NCBI RefSeq assembly: GCF_009765985.1
Contig: NZ_LMUM01000034.1
Location: 469,508 to 533,507 of the forward strand
Reading direction: 5' to 3'
Source: Acidobacterium sp. S8
GTDB lineage: Bacteria > Acidobacteriota > Terriglobia > Terriglobales > Acidobacteriaceae
DNA: 64,000 nt
Shown here: in pieces, positions 33,645 to 42,944 of the stretch
Layout: each line of letters starts with the position of its first letter
Numbering within the stretch: the stretch's first letter is position 1
Translations under genes and position numbers: made by a program
The notes under the pieces: generated by a model
The model's database searches: none
Seen by the model: the letters and a program-made list of their open reading frames with translations, nothing else
Told to the model about the DNA's origin: nothing

Positions 33645-34805
33645 TTATCCCAGAGTTCCGGCGTTCACCGGTGCGAGTTCGCGCAGGCGAGCGGCAGCTG
33701 TTGGGATAATGCTCAGTGCAAAGTCGATATCGTCTTCCGTTGTTTGCTTCGTGAGCGAAAAGCGCAGACTGGCGCGCGCTCTTGCCGGAGTGAGGTTCAT
33801 GGCGCTGAGCACATGCGATGGCTCGGCGGCTCCCGAGGCGCAGGCTGAGCCGCCCGAGGTGCATAAACCTTTGAGATCGAGCGCGATCACCAGAGCCTCA
33901 CCTTCGAGATTGTCGAAGTAGAGATTGGTCGTGTTGGCGACGCGGGCAGAATTTCCGCCATTGACTCCGGTTTCTTCTACTTGCGCGAGAACGCCCTGCT
34001 CGAGCCGGTTGCGCAGCGCGGCAACTTTCTGGATGGTGCCGTCGGTGAGGGCAGCGCGGGCAATTTCTGCGGCTTTGCCCAAGCCCACGATACCGGGAAG
34101 GTTTTCAGTACCGGCGCGGCGCTGGCGCTCGTGCGATCCGCCAAAGAAGAGTGGTTCGAGCTGAGTGCCACGGCGAACGTAAAGAACTCCTGTACCCTGT
34201 GGCGCGTGCATTTTATGGCCGGAGATGCTGAGCAGATCGCAGCGTAGCGTTTGCACGTCGATTGTCAGCTTGCCCGCGGCCTGCACGGCGTCGGTGTGGA
34301 AAAAGATGTCGGCCTCGGCTGCGATGCGGCCAATCTCACTCACCGGCTGGATTACGCCGGTTTCATTGTTGGCCATCATGATGCTGATGAGCTTGGTATT
34401 CGGCTTGATGGAGCGGCGTACGACCTGCGGATCGACGGCACCTTCGCCTGAAACCGGCACAAATGTCACTTCGGCGCCGCGGTCGCGTAGCTTCTCGGCT
34501 GCATGCAGCACGGCGTGGTGCTCTATCGATGAAGTAATGAGGTGATCGCCCGGTCCGACAAGGCCGAAGAGCGCCATGTTGTCGCTTTCGGTGCCGCCGG
34601 AGGTGAAGACAATTTCGGCTGGACGGCAGTTCACGAGTGCAGCCACCGATTCCCGTGCCTGCTCGACAGCGGCGCGAGCATGCTGGCCCTGCTGGTGGAT
34701 GGAGGAGGCGTTGCCGAAGTGCTCGATGAAATAGGGGCGCATGGCGTCGAGCACCTCAGGTACGAGAGGTGTCGTTGCATTGGCATCCATGTATACCCGT
34801 TTCAT
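33645..34805 (-). CDS. iscS: Cysteine desulfurase (IscS/NifS type)
   Basis: A 386-residue PLP enzyme that takes sulfur from cysteine as a protein persulfide. Marks are YMDANATTPL, TSGGTESDNMAL, the PLP Lys in SISGHKMHAPQG, RRAGTENLPGIV, and the catalytic Cys loop GGSACASGAAEPSHVL, a long loop of the IscS/NifS group. It can feed iron-sulfur assembly and MnmA, whose gene is nearby. AGGAGATC stands eight bases before the ATG. No iscU or iscR is adjacent, so which pathway it serves locally is not shown. Confidence 0.94.
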   Translation of the reverse strand: MKRVYMDANATTPLVPEVLDAMRPYFIEHFGNASSIHQQGQHARAAVEQARESVAALVNCRPAEIVFTSGGTESDNMALFGLVGPGDHLITSSIEHHAVLHAAEKLRDRGAEVTFVPVSGEGAVDPQVVRRSIKPNTKLISIMMANNETGVIQPVSEIGRIAAEADIFFHTDAVQAAGKLTIDVQTLRCDLLSISGHKMHAPQGTGVLYVRRGTQLEPLFFGGSHERQRRAGTENLPGIVGLGKAAEIARAALTDGTIQKVAALRNRLEQGVLAQVEETGVNGGNSARVANTTNLYFDNLEGEALVIALDLKGLCTSGGSACASGAAEPSHVLSAMNLTPARARASLRFSLTKQTTEDDIDFALSIIPTAAARLRELAPVNAGTLG

Positions 34806-34989
34806 CGTGCGCGATCTCCTAACTTTTCTATTCTACGACCTGAAGGGCCGGTTGCAGCATATAGCCGGACCGTACCTGGGGAAACCACGTAGCACCGAGC
34901 TTTTCAGGCGTTTAGACGACAATTTGACACCCTGGATTATGCGCCTTCTGCTAGGCTGCTAGCGCAGTAGTTTCAGAGGAGGACGGAGA

Positions 34990-35547
34990 ATGAAAATCAT
35001 GCGTGCAGTTTGCATTGCATTGCTTTGTTGTCTTGCGGTTCCGGCAACATTTACCTACGCGCAGTCGAGTACACAAGCCACGCCGGCGGATACCTATAAC
35101 CACCTGATGAGCTTGCAGGAGAGCGAAGTAGTGGGTGCGGCAGAGGCCATGCCCGCCGACAAATACAACTTTGCGCCAACGCAGGGGGAGTTCAAGGGCG
35201 TGCGTACCTTCGGACAGCAGGTAAAACATCTGGCGGAAGCGAACTATGAATTTTTTGAAGGCTGGAATGTGCCGGGCGCGGTGAAGGACGACGATATCGA
35301 GAAGTTGACGAGCAAGGATGACATCGTGAAGGCGCTCAAGGATTCTTACGTCTATGCGCATAAGGCTATCGATACGATTACTGCCGCCAATGCCTTTGAG
35401 GTGATGGGAACCGGCGAGCGCAAGTCGACCCGCGCCATGTTGGCTGCTTTCTGCATCGCTCACTCGATGGATCACTACGGACAGATGGTTGTTTATCTGC
35501 GCATGAATGGAATTGTTCCGCCTGCCAGCCGCAAGAGTGGAACGTAA
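34990..35547 (+). CDS. Exported DinB-superfamily protein
   Basis: A 185-residue protein with a Sec signal (MKIMRAVCIALLCCLAVPA, cleavage at TYAQ) and a DinB four-helix bundle. The metal-ligand motifs look intact: QQVKHLAEAN and IAHSMDHYGQMVVYLR. An extracytoplasmic DinB protein is a common feature of Acidobacteriota; its substrate is unknown. AGAGGAGG precedes the ATG. A TTGACA at 34924-34929 may be its -35 box, though no good -10 was found. A shared terminator separates it from citrate synthase. Confidence 0.86.
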   Translation: MKIMRAVCIALLCCLAVPATFTYAQSSTQATPADTYNHLMSLQESEVVGAAEAMPADKYNFAPTQGEFKGVRTFGQQVKHLAEANYEFFEGWNVPGAVKDDDIEKLTSKDDIVKALKDSYVYAHKAIDTITAANAFEVMGTGERKSTRAMLAAFCIAHSMDHYGQMVVYLRMNGIVPPASRKSGT

Positions 35548-35582
35548 GACTTACTTCCAAGTGCACGTGCTTCACTGTAAAT

Positions 35583-35614
35583 AAAAAAGGCGTCCGTAGC
35601 TGGGCGCCTTTTTT
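35583..35614. terminator. Bidirectional intrinsic terminator
   Basis: Inverted repeat AAAAAAGGCGTCC / GGGCGCCTTTTTT with one G-U pair and a short loop, between the convergent dinB-type and citrate synthase genes. Confidence 0.92.
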
Positions 35615-35627
35615 GTGCTGATGGAAT

Positions 35628-36761
35628 TTATCGTTGTGCGATCGGGATGTAGGTCGCCGGATACTCGGGCCCGATGTATTCTGCGCGCGGACGGATGAGG
35701 CGGTTGTCGTCGAGTTGTTCGATGACATGGGCGGCCCATCCAGACATGCGGCTGATGGCGAAGATAGGGGTGAAGAGATCGAGATCGATGCCGAGCGTGG
35801 TGTAGGTCGATGCCGAGTAGAAATCGACGTTCGCGTTCAGCTTCTTCTCTGTCCGGATGTACTGCTCGATCTGCTGGGACATGTCGAACCACTTGGTATT
35901 GTTGGCTGCGCGGCTCAGGTCTTCTGACATCTTCCGCAGGTGGGTGGCACGCGGGTCTTCAGTGCGGTAAACGCGATGACCGAAGCCGGAGACCTTTTTC
36001 TTCTGCGCCAACATGTTCTTCACGTATTCGACTGGATCGGCGCCTTCTTTCTCAATCTCGAAGAGCAGACGCATTACAGCTTCGTTCGCGCCACCGTGCA
36101 GTGGACCCTTCAGCGCGCCAATGGCTCCGGTAATCGCAGAATGTACATCAGAAAGCGTTGCGGCGATAACGCGAGCGGCAAAGGTCGAGGCGTTCAGCTC
36201 ATGATCAGCGTGCAGGATCAGGGCAACATCGAAGGTGCGGGTCGCAGTTTCAGATGGCTTTTCGCCGGTGAGCATCCAGAGGAAATTGCCGGCGTGCGAG
36301 AGCGACTTGTCGGCTTCGACGACGGGCTTACCCTTGCGGATTCGATCGAAGGCGGCAACAATCATCGGAATCTGCGCGGTGAGATCGAAGCTGTTGCGCA
36401 CATTCGAATCGTGGTCGACAGCTTTCTCGTCCTTGTCGTACATGCTCAGCGCGGAGACGGCGGTGCGAAGCACTTCCATCGGCGTTGCTGTTTTCGGGAA
36501 GGATTGGATGAGCTTAAGGGTATCGGCGGGAAGCTGGCGGGCGTCGGAAAGTTCTTTTTTGAAGGTTGCGAGTTCGGATGCGGTGGGAAGTTTTCCGTGC
36601 CAGAGGAGGTAAGTCGTCTCCTCGAATGTGGATTTTTCGGCCAGCTCATGAATGTCAATGCCGCGGTAGGCGAGCACCCCGGCTTCTCCATCGATCCAGC
36701 AAATGCCAGAGTTGGCTGCAACAATTCCTTCCAGACCTTTAGTAGCTACTGCGGTCGACAT
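35628..36761 (-). CDS. gltA: Citrate synthase
   Basis: A 377-residue short-type citrate synthase that condenses acetyl-CoA and oxaloacetate. The catalytic residues are in place: His of LKGPLHGGANE, His of SGFGHRVYRTEDPRA and Asp of NVDFYSASTY. The length matches the dimeric Gram-positive/archaeal (CitZ-like) type rather than the NADH-regulated hexamer. A methylcitrate synthase would look similar, but no prp genes are nearby. A small hairpin (CGGCCAC / GTGGCCG, 36817-36833) lies about 55 bases upstream of the start. Confidence 0.95.
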   Translation of the reverse strand: MSTAVATKGLEGIVAANSGICWIDGEAGVLAYRGIDIHELAEKSTFEETTYLLWHGKLPTASELATFKKELSDARQLPADTLKLIQSFPKTATPMEVLRTAVSALSMYDKDEKAVDHDSNVRNSFDLTAQIPMIVAAFDRIRKGKPVVEADKSLSHAGNFLWMLTGEKPSETATRTFDVALILHADHELNASTFAARVIAATLSDVHSAITGAIGALKGPLHGGANEAVMRLLFEIEKEGADPVEYVKNMLAQKKKVSGFGHRVYRTEDPRATHLRKMSEDLSRAANNTKWFDMSQQIEQYIRTEKKLNANVDFYSASTYTTLGIDLDLFTPIFAISRMSGWAAHVIEQLDDNRLIRPRAEYIGPEYPATYIPIAQR

Positions 36762-36816
36762 ATCTTGCTCAATCCCTCCAGTGAAATTGCCTGATCCAGG
36801 CGAACTTTGTTGGATG

Positions 36817-36833
36817 CGGCCACCTTGTGGCCG
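36817..36833. promoter_or_regulatory. Hairpin in the citrate synthase leader
   Basis: Perfect 7-bp stem CGGCCAC / GTGGCCG with loop CTT, upstream of citrate synthase and downstream of thiO on the minus strand. No U-run follows; its role is unknown. Confidence 0.4.
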
Positions 36834-36949
36834 GATGCTGATAACAACCCGGTAATTCGCCGATGGAGACGCTTGTGGAACGCCTGGGACGCGAAAGTGG
36901 GCTAAATACTGTTTATAGCAGCGTCGTTATAGGGTTGTCACTTTGCGGG

Positions 36950-38023
36950 TCAGTGGACTACCTCTGCCATAGAGACGGCTGCGGAGTCGAATCGGTCGCA
37001 CCGGAAAGGAGAAAGATCGACACTCGGAGTCTTATCCAAGATGATTTCCTGCAACACACGTGCCGTTGCCGGAGCGAGCAGGATGCCGTTGCGGAAATGG
37101 CCGGAGGCAATCCAGCAGTTGTGTGGGCCGCAGGCGCCGATCACCGGAAGGCCATCCGCAGAGCCGGGGCGCAAGCCAGCCCATGTCTCCACTATCTGCG
37201 CATTGCGAATGGGTGGCCAGAGGGCGACAGCGTCATCAATCAACGTCTGAATCGTTGTCTCCTGGACAGATTTGTCAAAGCCGGCGTGCTCGACGGTTGC
37301 CCCGATGACGATGCGGCCATCGCCACGCGGAACGAGGTAAAGCTCGGGTGTACGGATGACATAGGGCAGATGGAGATGTGACGGCAGCTTGACCGTAACC
37401 ATCTGTCCTTTACGCGGCTCGATTGTTGGCAGACTGGCAATCGCTCCTGCCCAGGCTCCGCAGCAATTGATGAAGTGTTCGGCCTCGTAAGTCGCCTGAG
37501 GTGTGGTGATGCTGACGCCGGAAGGTCCGTTGCGAACGGCGGTTATGGGCGATTGCTCTACGATGGCAACCCCGGCGGCGGTCGCAGCCTTTGGCAAAGC
37601 AGCGCAGAGATCGCGAGGATCGAGGCTGTGTTCGTTGAGCCACAAAAAGCTTCGTCCGGCAGAATGCAGCTCAGGCAGACGTGAGGCGACTTCTTCGGAC
37701 GAGAGCGCGGCTTTGAAATGATGGCCAGGTGTCGAGCCTTGCAGCGTTCCGCTTGTGCGGAGGGGAATTTTTAATTCCGAAAGCTCTTCGACATTTGCGA
37801 GATAGCCGGGATAGAGCGAAATGCTGAGATTCGAAAGGGGCTGCAGCGCAGCGGGATTCTCCGGATCGTGCGCGGCGAGCATGCCGGCGGCCGCCCAGGA
37901 AGCCTCGCTCATGGCGCGTTCCCGCTCAAGTACGGTGACACGCAGGCCGTCTTCGGCCAGTTCCAGCGCCGTGGAGAGGCCAATAATTCCCGCCCCTGCG
38001 ATGACTACATCTGCTGTGCCCAC
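36950..38023 (-). CDS. thiO: Glycine oxidase ThiO-like FAD-dependent amine oxidoreductase
   Basis: A protein of about 357 residues of the DAO family. The FAD-binding N-terminus is VVIAGAGIIGLSTALELA with VLERERAMSEASWAAAGML, and the C-terminal part has VETWAGLRPGSADGLPVIG and SGHFRNGILLAP, both typical of ThiO. It oxidises glycine to the imine used for the thiazole of thiamine. The GTG at 38023 is chosen because the Rossmann strand begins right after it. No other thi gene or TPP riboswitch is seen nearby, so a catabolic role remains possible. Confidence 0.87.
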   Translation of the reverse strand: MGTADVVIAGAGIIGLSTALELAEDGLRVTVLERERAMSEASWAAAGMLAAHDPENPAALQPLSNLSISLYPGYLANVEELSELKIPLRTSGTLQGSTPGHHFKAALSSEEVASRLPELHSAGRSFLWLNEHSLDPRDLCAALPKAATAAGVAIVEQSPITAVRNGPSGVSITTPQATYEAEHFINCCGAWAGAIASLPTIEPRKGQMVTVKLPSHLHLPYVIRTPELYLVPRGDGRIVIGATVEHAGFDKSVQETTIQTLIDDAVALWPPIRNAQIVETWAGLRPGSADGLPVIGACGPHNCWIASGHFRNGILLAPATARVLQEIILDKTPSVDLSPFRCDRFDSAAVSMAEVVH

Positions 38024-38119
38024 GTCTCTATTGTATGGCGGCGATAGACCAAAAATGATTTGCCACCGTCCATTGATGTTGGGTAGTCTCACGGCACGGC
38101 GAAAGAGGGAACGAGAACG

Positions 38120-38950
38120 ATGACTGACGAACCGGTTGTGGAGCAGAGGAGTTTTTCAGGAGCATTTTTAGGATTGCTGGCTGCAGCGTTGCTGGCCGCT
38201 CTGGGCGGCCTGATCTGGAGCTATACACTCAGCACTCGCCTGACAAAGGCGGAGACGCAGGTGATACAGGCGCAGACGCAGAACGATCAGCTATCCAAGG
38301 AGCTGGAGCAGACCAATGCCCGTCTGAAGGTCGAATCGGAAACGCTGGGGCAATCCGTCGGCTTGACTCAGAAACAGCTGGAGACGCGGGCCAACGATCT
38401 GATGCGGCGACAACAGGCGGACGCGAAGCGGCTTGAAAGTGCGCAGGCAGCGGCTCAGCAACAGATCGGCGCGGTTTCGAGCGACGTTTCCAGCGTAAAA
38501 ACAGATGTAGGCGGCGTGAAAACCGATGTGGCTCAGACCAAGACCGAGTTGCAGAATACGCAAGCACAGCTGCAGAGCATGAAGGGTGACATGGGCGTGC
38601 AGAGCGGCCTTATCGCTACCAATCACAGCGAGCTGGAAATTCTGAAGCACAAGGGCGACCGCAACTACTACGAGTTCACACTGCACAAGGGGAAGCGGGA
38701 GCCGGTGTCTACTGTCGGGCTGGAATTGCGTAAGGCCGACACCAAACACAGCCGCTTTACGCTGAACGTCTATGCCGATGACAAGAAGATCGAGAAGAAA
38801 GATCGTGGACTGAATGAGCCGGTACAGTTCTACACGGGCAAAGATAACTATCTGTATGAGCTGGTGGTGAACAACATCGGCAAAGACCAGGTTCAGGGTT
38901 ATATCTCAACGCCGAAAGCGGCACCGGCGCCCGTGAGTGTCACTCACTAA
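38120..38950 (+). CDS. Membrane-anchored coiled-coil protein of unknown function
   Basis: A 276-residue protein with one N-terminal membrane helix (about 15-37, FLGLLAAALLAALGGLIW), then about 130 residues of Gln/Ala/Lys-rich coiled coil, including a short repeat SSVKTDVGGVKTDVAQTKTE. The C-terminal 90 residues (RNYYEFTLHKGKREPVSTVG onward) look like a small beta domain. I recognise no enzyme family. The topology suggests a periplasmic rod with a terminal binding domain. It meets the next gene tail to tail with three bases between. Confidence 0.78.
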   Translation: MTDEPVVEQRSFSGAFLGLLAAALLAALGGLIWSYTLSTRLTKAETQVIQAQTQNDQLSKELEQTNARLKVESETLGQSVGLTQKQLETRANDLMRRQQADAKRLESAQAAAQQQIGAVSSDVSSVKTDVGGVKTDVAQTKTELQNTQAQLQSMKGDMGVQSGLIATNHSELEILKHKGDRNYYEFTLHKGKREPVSTVGLELRKADTKHSRFTLNVYADDKKIEKKDRGLNEPVQFYTGKDNYLYELVVNNIGKDQVQGYISTPKAAPAPVSVTH

Positions 38951-38953
38951 ACG

Positions 38954-39523
38954 CTATTTTGCGGGTGCGGGCCACGGAAGCACCAGGTTCTTCTGATGCA
39001 TGAAGGAGATGTCGGCTTCAAAGCCATGGCGCGCGTCCCATTGATCTTTCGTGATGGGATAGTGGACGATGATCAGCCCTTGCACGGTCTGGCCGGGATT
39101 GAGGGTGATGTCGCGCATCAGCGGCTCCTGCTTTAAGGCAGCCAGCTGCGGGTAGGCGAGGAACGCGTTCTGGAAGTCGGTTTTGTTGGCGCCAAGGCTG
39201 CGCTGCTCTTCGCCATCTGCACTGGTGAGATTGCCCCACATGTCATGCAGAAAAAGCGGGATATCGGTCTGGTTGCGAATCTCAACGTCGGCCAGAACAA
39301 TCAGCTGGTCATAGGTTTCCATGCCGCCTTGCACGCCCTCCGCCCCTTCACCAACGCGCATCTGGCTGTGAATCGGGACAACGTCCAGTTTTAGAATCTT
39401 GCCTGCCGCTACAGGCGGCTTCTCGCCAATGTAGACGTAAACCGCAATTGCTGCCACAACCAACACAGTTGCAACCAGCACAATCAACAGCGAGCGTTTG
39501 CCGGAATTCATTTCCTCTGCCAT
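38954..39523 (-). CDS. Single-pass membrane protein of unknown function
   Basis: A 189-residue protein with one N-terminal helix (about 11-32, SLLIVLVATVLVVAAIAVYVYI) and a periplasmic beta-sandwich-like domain. The segment LADVEIRNQTDIPLFLHDMW resembles FxLyD/DUF4352-like binding folds, but only weakly. No catalytic motif is seen. It is convergent with the coiled-coil gene and divergent from the next. Confidence 0.75.
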   Translation of the reverse strand: MAEEMNSGKRSLLIVLVATVLVVAAIAVYVYIGEKPPVAAGKILKLDVVPIHSQMRVGEGAEGVQGGMETYDQLIVLADVEIRNQTDIPLFLHDMWGNLTSADGEEQRSLGANKTDFQNAFLAYPQLAALKQEPLMRDITLNPGQTVQGLIIVHYPITKDQWDARHGFEADISFMHQKNLVLPWPAPAK

Positions 39524-39655
39524 CAGTGCTGAATTTTATCCTACTCGTGTGGAAGCGGCAGAAGAGGCTCGACATGGCGCGGCGGAGAGGCGATACTGGC
39601 TTGCAATTTCACCACTGCTTTTGCGGAGATATGTGAGCACAAGGAGGGCTGCGGA

Positions 39656-40696
39656 ATGGACCAGATTCTAGGAGTGGCAATCGGCATCGTTCTCGTGTGC
39701 CTGCTGCTGAGTATTATTGCTTCGCACGTTTGCGAGATGGCGGCCGCTTTCACTGCGAAACGCGCCGTCGCTCTAGAGAAAGCGATTTGCAAGATGGTGG
39801 GCGACCCTGCCGTCTACGAAAAGTTTGTCAGTCATCCACTGATCGAAACGATCTCGTTCGAACCGGCAAAACTTCTCGGCATTCGGATCTCTTCAACGAC
39901 AAAACCGCGGCCTACGTATATTGCTTCTCCACTCTTTACCCGCGTTTTGCTTGTTTCGTTGGCAGAGATGCAAAATCTGCCTTCGACGGACGTGACGGCA
40001 ATTGTGGCAAGCCTTCCGGCTAATTCGCCGCTGAAACAAAAGCTCGGCGCGATCATTCTGGGAATAGAGCACGACAGCGTGGCTTGCGTCTCGGCAGTCG
40101 AGCAATGGTATGACGGCACGATGGACCGCGTGAACGGCTTATATAAACGGCACACGCAGAGCTGGCTGCTGGCGCTCGGGCTGGTGCTGGCCATCATGTG
40201 CAATGCGAATCTCTTTACGATCACGCAGAAACTCTGGACATCGAAGGATGCGCGGGATGCGGTTACGGCAACGGCGCAGATGTATAGCTGTAAAGATGGC
40301 CAACATTGCGGGCTGCCCAGTTATGAAACGGCCCGCAGCGATATACAGAAGAGATTGGGAGATGAGCTTCCAGTTGGTTATGACTGGGATTATGTGCAGC
40401 GCTATTGGAAAGCTAAAGCCGATCCGGACCACGCGGGGGCGAAGCAGATAGCGATCCATTGGGGATTCAACCTGGGAGGATGGCTGCTTACGGCGATCGC
40501 TGTTTCACTTGGAGCACCCTTCTGGTTCGACATGCTGAACAAGCTGATCAACATGAGACTGGTTGGGCAGAAGCCTGAGAAAGCTACCGCGGTTCCAGCG
40601 AGCGGCGGGATTGACTCAAGCGGAGCGACGATAGTGGCGGCTCCCACCGTTGATGTTTCTGTGCAAGCGCCAGATGACCCCACGAGTACAGGTTAG
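39656..40696 (+). CDS. Three-helix membrane protein of unknown function
   Basis: A 346-residue protein with predicted helices at about 5-30, 170-192 and 265-285 and a large soluble part between the first two. The last 60 residues are Pro/Ala/Thr-rich and likely disordered. Two Cys (YSCKDGQHCG) lie in the segment between the second and third helices. A strong AAGGAGGG precedes the ATG. I recognise no characterised family. Its stop overlaps the convergent polX stop by four bases. Confidence 0.78.
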   Translation: MDQILGVAIGIVLVCLLLSIIASHVCEMAAAFTAKRAVALEKAICKMVGDPAVYEKFVSHPLIETISFEPAKLLGIRISSTTKPRPTYIASPLFTRVLLVSLAEMQNLPSTDVTAIVASLPANSPLKQKLGAIILGIEHDSVACVSAVEQWYDGTMDRVNGLYKRHTQSWLLALGLVLAIMCNANLFTITQKLWTSKDARDAVTATAQMYSCKDGQHCGLPSYETARSDIQKRLGDELPVGYDWDYVQRYWKAKADPDHAGAKQIAIHWGFNLGGWLLTAIAVSLGAPFWFDMLNKLINMRLVGQKPEKATAVPASGGIDSSGATIVAAPTVDVSVQAPDDPTSTG

Positions 40697-42435
40697 GTTC
40701 GTGGGCGCAGCGCTGTGAGGAATTTGTCGGCGGGGAGGGTATTGAGCACGTCGTCCTTCGTAAGCCAGGCGCGCCGCAGTTGCTTTATGCCGTAGCGCAT
40801 CTTCTCCATGTGGCTTGTGTGGTGCGAATCAGTGTTGATGGAGATTTTGCAGCCAAGCTCTTTGGCGAGGCGCAGGTCGCGATCACAAAGATCGAGCCGG
40901 TCGGGATAGGCATTGTGTTCGACGGCGACGCCGAGTTCAGCGGCGCGGCGCAGAATCTGCGGCAGGTTCAGTTTGTAAGCTTCGCGGCGTAGAAGCAGGC
41001 GTCCGGTGGGATGTCCGAGGATGCGCGTGTTGGGATTTTCCAAAGCACGTAGAACGCGCTCGGTCATCTGCTCCTCGGGCTGATTGAAGAGGGAATGCAC
41101 GCTGGCGATGACAACATCCATTTGCGCCAGCACTTCGTCCGAGAGATCGAGTTGTCCGTCGCTGAGAATGTCGACTTCGATGCCGGTGAAGATGCGAATA
41201 CGACCTTCCATCTGGTCGTTGACCTTGCGAATGTTTTTGATGTGCTCGAGCGCTCGCTCGTCATCAAGTCCGAAGGTCATGGCCAGGTTTTTAGAATGGT
41301 CGGTGATCGCCATGTATTCGTAGCCATGCGCGAGCGCCGCTTCCGCCATTTCGCGGATAGTATTCTTTCCATCCGTCGCGGTGGTGTGCATGTGCACGTC
41401 GCCGCGAATGTCGCTCTGTTCGATGAGCGCAGGAAGGCGATGCTGCTCGGCTGCTTCGATCTCGCCGTTGTTCTCGCGCAGCTCCGGCGGAATCCAGTCC
41501 AGGCCTAGCGCGGCGTAGATCTCCTGTTCCGCAGCTCCGGCGACAAACGATCCGTCTTCAATGCGCGCGAGTGCGTATTCGCTCAGCGTATAGCCGCGCT
41601 TGAGAGCGCGTTGGCGGATGGTGACGTTGTGCATTTTCGATCCGGAGAAGTATTGCAGCGCTGCGCCGTAGGAACCTTCCGGCAGAAGGCGCACATCCAC
41701 CTGCAGGCCGCTGCGTAATCGAAAGCTGACCTTGTTCTGTCCTTTGGCAATGAGATCCGCGATGGGCGGATACGCTGCCGTGTACTCCACAGCAGCCTGC
41801 ACCTTGTCTTCAGCGCATCCCGGACCAGTGACGAGAATATCCAGATCACCAACGGTTTCGCGTCCGCGCCGCAGCGAACCCGCGGGGGTGATGGTTTCAA
41901 GGCCCTCAAAGTTTCGCAGGTAGGCGATCAGTTTTTCGGCGGCTGTTTCGGCATCATCGATGAGAAAGCGACCGCTGTTTTTCTTGTGTTCTTCGATGCC
42001 TTTTTTCAGCTTCTCAATCTGCTTTGCGCCCATGCGCGGCAGAGTTTCCAGCTTGCCTGCTGTGATCGCAGCTTCGAGTTCTTCGATGGAGGAGACCTGC
42101 AACGCCTCCCAGAAAAGAAGAACGGATTTCGGCCCCATGCCGGGAAGCTTGAGCAGATCGAGCATTCCAACTCTGTACTTCGTCAGCAGCTCTTCGCGCA
42201 GGGGCAGTGTGCCGGCCTTTTCAATTTCCTGAATGTTGGCAGCCATGCCTTTGCCGATGCCCGGGATATCGAGCAGCTTCTTCAGGTCGCCTGCAATTTC
42301 ACTGAGTTGAATTGTGCTCGACTCCACCGCTTCGGCTGCGCGGCGATAGGAGCGAATACGGAAAGGATCGCCGCCGCTGATTTCAAGAAGATCAGCAGTT
42401 TCGGCGAGAAGCTGTGCGATCGAACGATTGTCCAT
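40693..42435 (-). CDS. polX: Family X DNA polymerase with PHP nuclease domain (PolX)
   Basis: A protein of about 580 residues. The N-terminal polymerase-beta part has helix-hairpin-helix motifs (LLDIPGIGKGMAANI, KLPGMGPKSVLLFW) and the nucleotidyltransferase Asp pair in GSLRRGRETVGDLDILV. The C-terminal PHP domain has GDVHMHTTATDG, MAITDHS, GIEVDIL and NTDSHH, the metal ligands of a 3'-5' exonuclease/AP endonuclease. PolX fills short gaps in base-excision repair. ATG 42435 begins the first HhH region. A terminator separates it from the upstream cold-shock gene. Confidence 0.95.
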   Translation of the reverse strand: MDNRSIAQLLAETADLLEISGGDPFRIRSYRRAAEAVESSTIQLSEIAGDLKKLLDIPGIGKGMAANIQEIEKAGTLPLREELLTKYRVGMLDLLKLPGMGPKSVLLFWEALQVSSIEELEAAITAGKLETLPRMGAKQIEKLKKGIEEHKKNSGRFLIDDAETAAEKLIAYLRNFEGLETITPAGSLRRGRETVGDLDILVTGPGCAEDKVQAAVEYTAAYPPIADLIAKGQNKVSFRLRSGLQVDVRLLPEGSYGAALQYFSGSKMHNVTIRQRALKRGYTLSEYALARIEDGSFVAGAAEQEIYAALGLDWIPPELRENNGEIEAAEQHRLPALIEQSDIRGDVHMHTTATDGKNTIREMAEAALAHGYEYMAITDHSKNLAMTFGLDDERALEHIKNIRKVNDQMEGRIRIFTGIEVDILSDGQLDLSDEVLAQMDVVIASVHSLFNQPEEQMTERVLRALENPNTRILGHPTGRLLLRREAYKLNLPQILRRAAELGVAVEHNAYPDRLDLCDRDLRLAKELGCKISINTDSHHTSHMEKMRYGIKQLRRAWLTKDDVLNTLPADKFLTALRPRT

Positions 42436-42469
42436 CGAAAGACGATTATCGCTTAGTTGGCAGAAAGTA

Positions 42470-42504
42470 TAAAACCCGGCTGCCTTGTATGCGGTAGCCG
42501 GGTT
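42470..42504 (-). terminator. Intrinsic terminator of the cold-shock gene
   Basis: Stem AACCCGGCT / AGCCGGGTT, extended by two further G-C pairs, followed on the minus strand by TTTTAT. It lies between the cold-shock gene and polX. Confidence 0.85.
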
Positions 42505-42596
42505 CAATCTTCAAGGCGACACACGCCAACTCTTACCTCATCGAAGGCAGAAATGATATGTAAGGAGCGGAAACGATATATCTTGCCTTGCTCCCG

Positions 42597-42815
42597 TCAG
42601 GCAACTTCGCGTGCGCGGGTGACCTGATCTGCCTGGGGACCCTTTTGTCCCTGGACAATATCAAACTCCACGTCGTCGCCTTCTTTCAGACTCTTGTAGC
42701 CGTCAAGCTGGATCGCGCTGTAATGGACGAATACGTCGGGCCCATCATCGCGACCAATAAAACCATAACCTTTCGCGTTGTTGAACCACTTCACTTTTCC
42801 CTTATAGGTTGCCAC
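42597..42815 (-). CDS. csp: Cold-shock domain protein
   Basis: A 72-residue single cold-shock domain that binds single-stranded RNA. RNP1 is KGYGFIGR and RNP2 is DVFVHYSAI; the start [11 protein letters not shown] is canonical. The GTG at 42815, preceded by AAGG, gives the standard length; an ATG at 42884 would add an atypical extension. The 5' region holds a GGTTGG / CCAACC hairpin at 42845-42861, which fits a structured leader. Confidence 0.94.
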   Translation of the reverse strand: MATYKGKVKWFNNAKGYGFIGRDDGPDVFVHYSAIQLDGYKSLKEGDDVEFDIVQGQKGPQADQVTRAREVA

Positions 42816-42844
42816 GAGCCTTAGACCTTCCTGAAGCAGATTAC

Positions 42845-42861
42845 GGTTGGGGACACCAACC
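42845..42861 (-). promoter_or_regulatory. Hairpin in the cold-shock gene leader
   Basis: Six-base stem GGTTGG / CCAACC with a five-base loop, about 30 bases upstream of the GTG start. It may be part of a temperature-responsive leader, but this is inferred only from position. Confidence 0.4.
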
Positions 42862-42944
42862 TGCTTGCAAATAGAGACGCACATCAGGCTGCTTTGGTTT
42901 TCCTACGGGATTCACAGAATTTCGATCTACACAAAATCAGTTAC

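Noticed and set aside
34924-34957. A sigma-70 promoter before the exported DinB gene
   Set aside because: TTGACA is present, but no acceptable -10 box was found at 16-18 bases; kept only as a remark in the gene entry.
37981-38119. A TPP riboswitch upstream of thiO
   Set aside because: No match to the conserved CUGAGA and ACCUGA cores was seen in the short region upstream of the GTG.
42816-42884. A longer cold-shock protein starting at ATG 42884
   Set aside because: It would add 23 atypical residues, while GTG 42815 with AAGG ahead gives the usual length.
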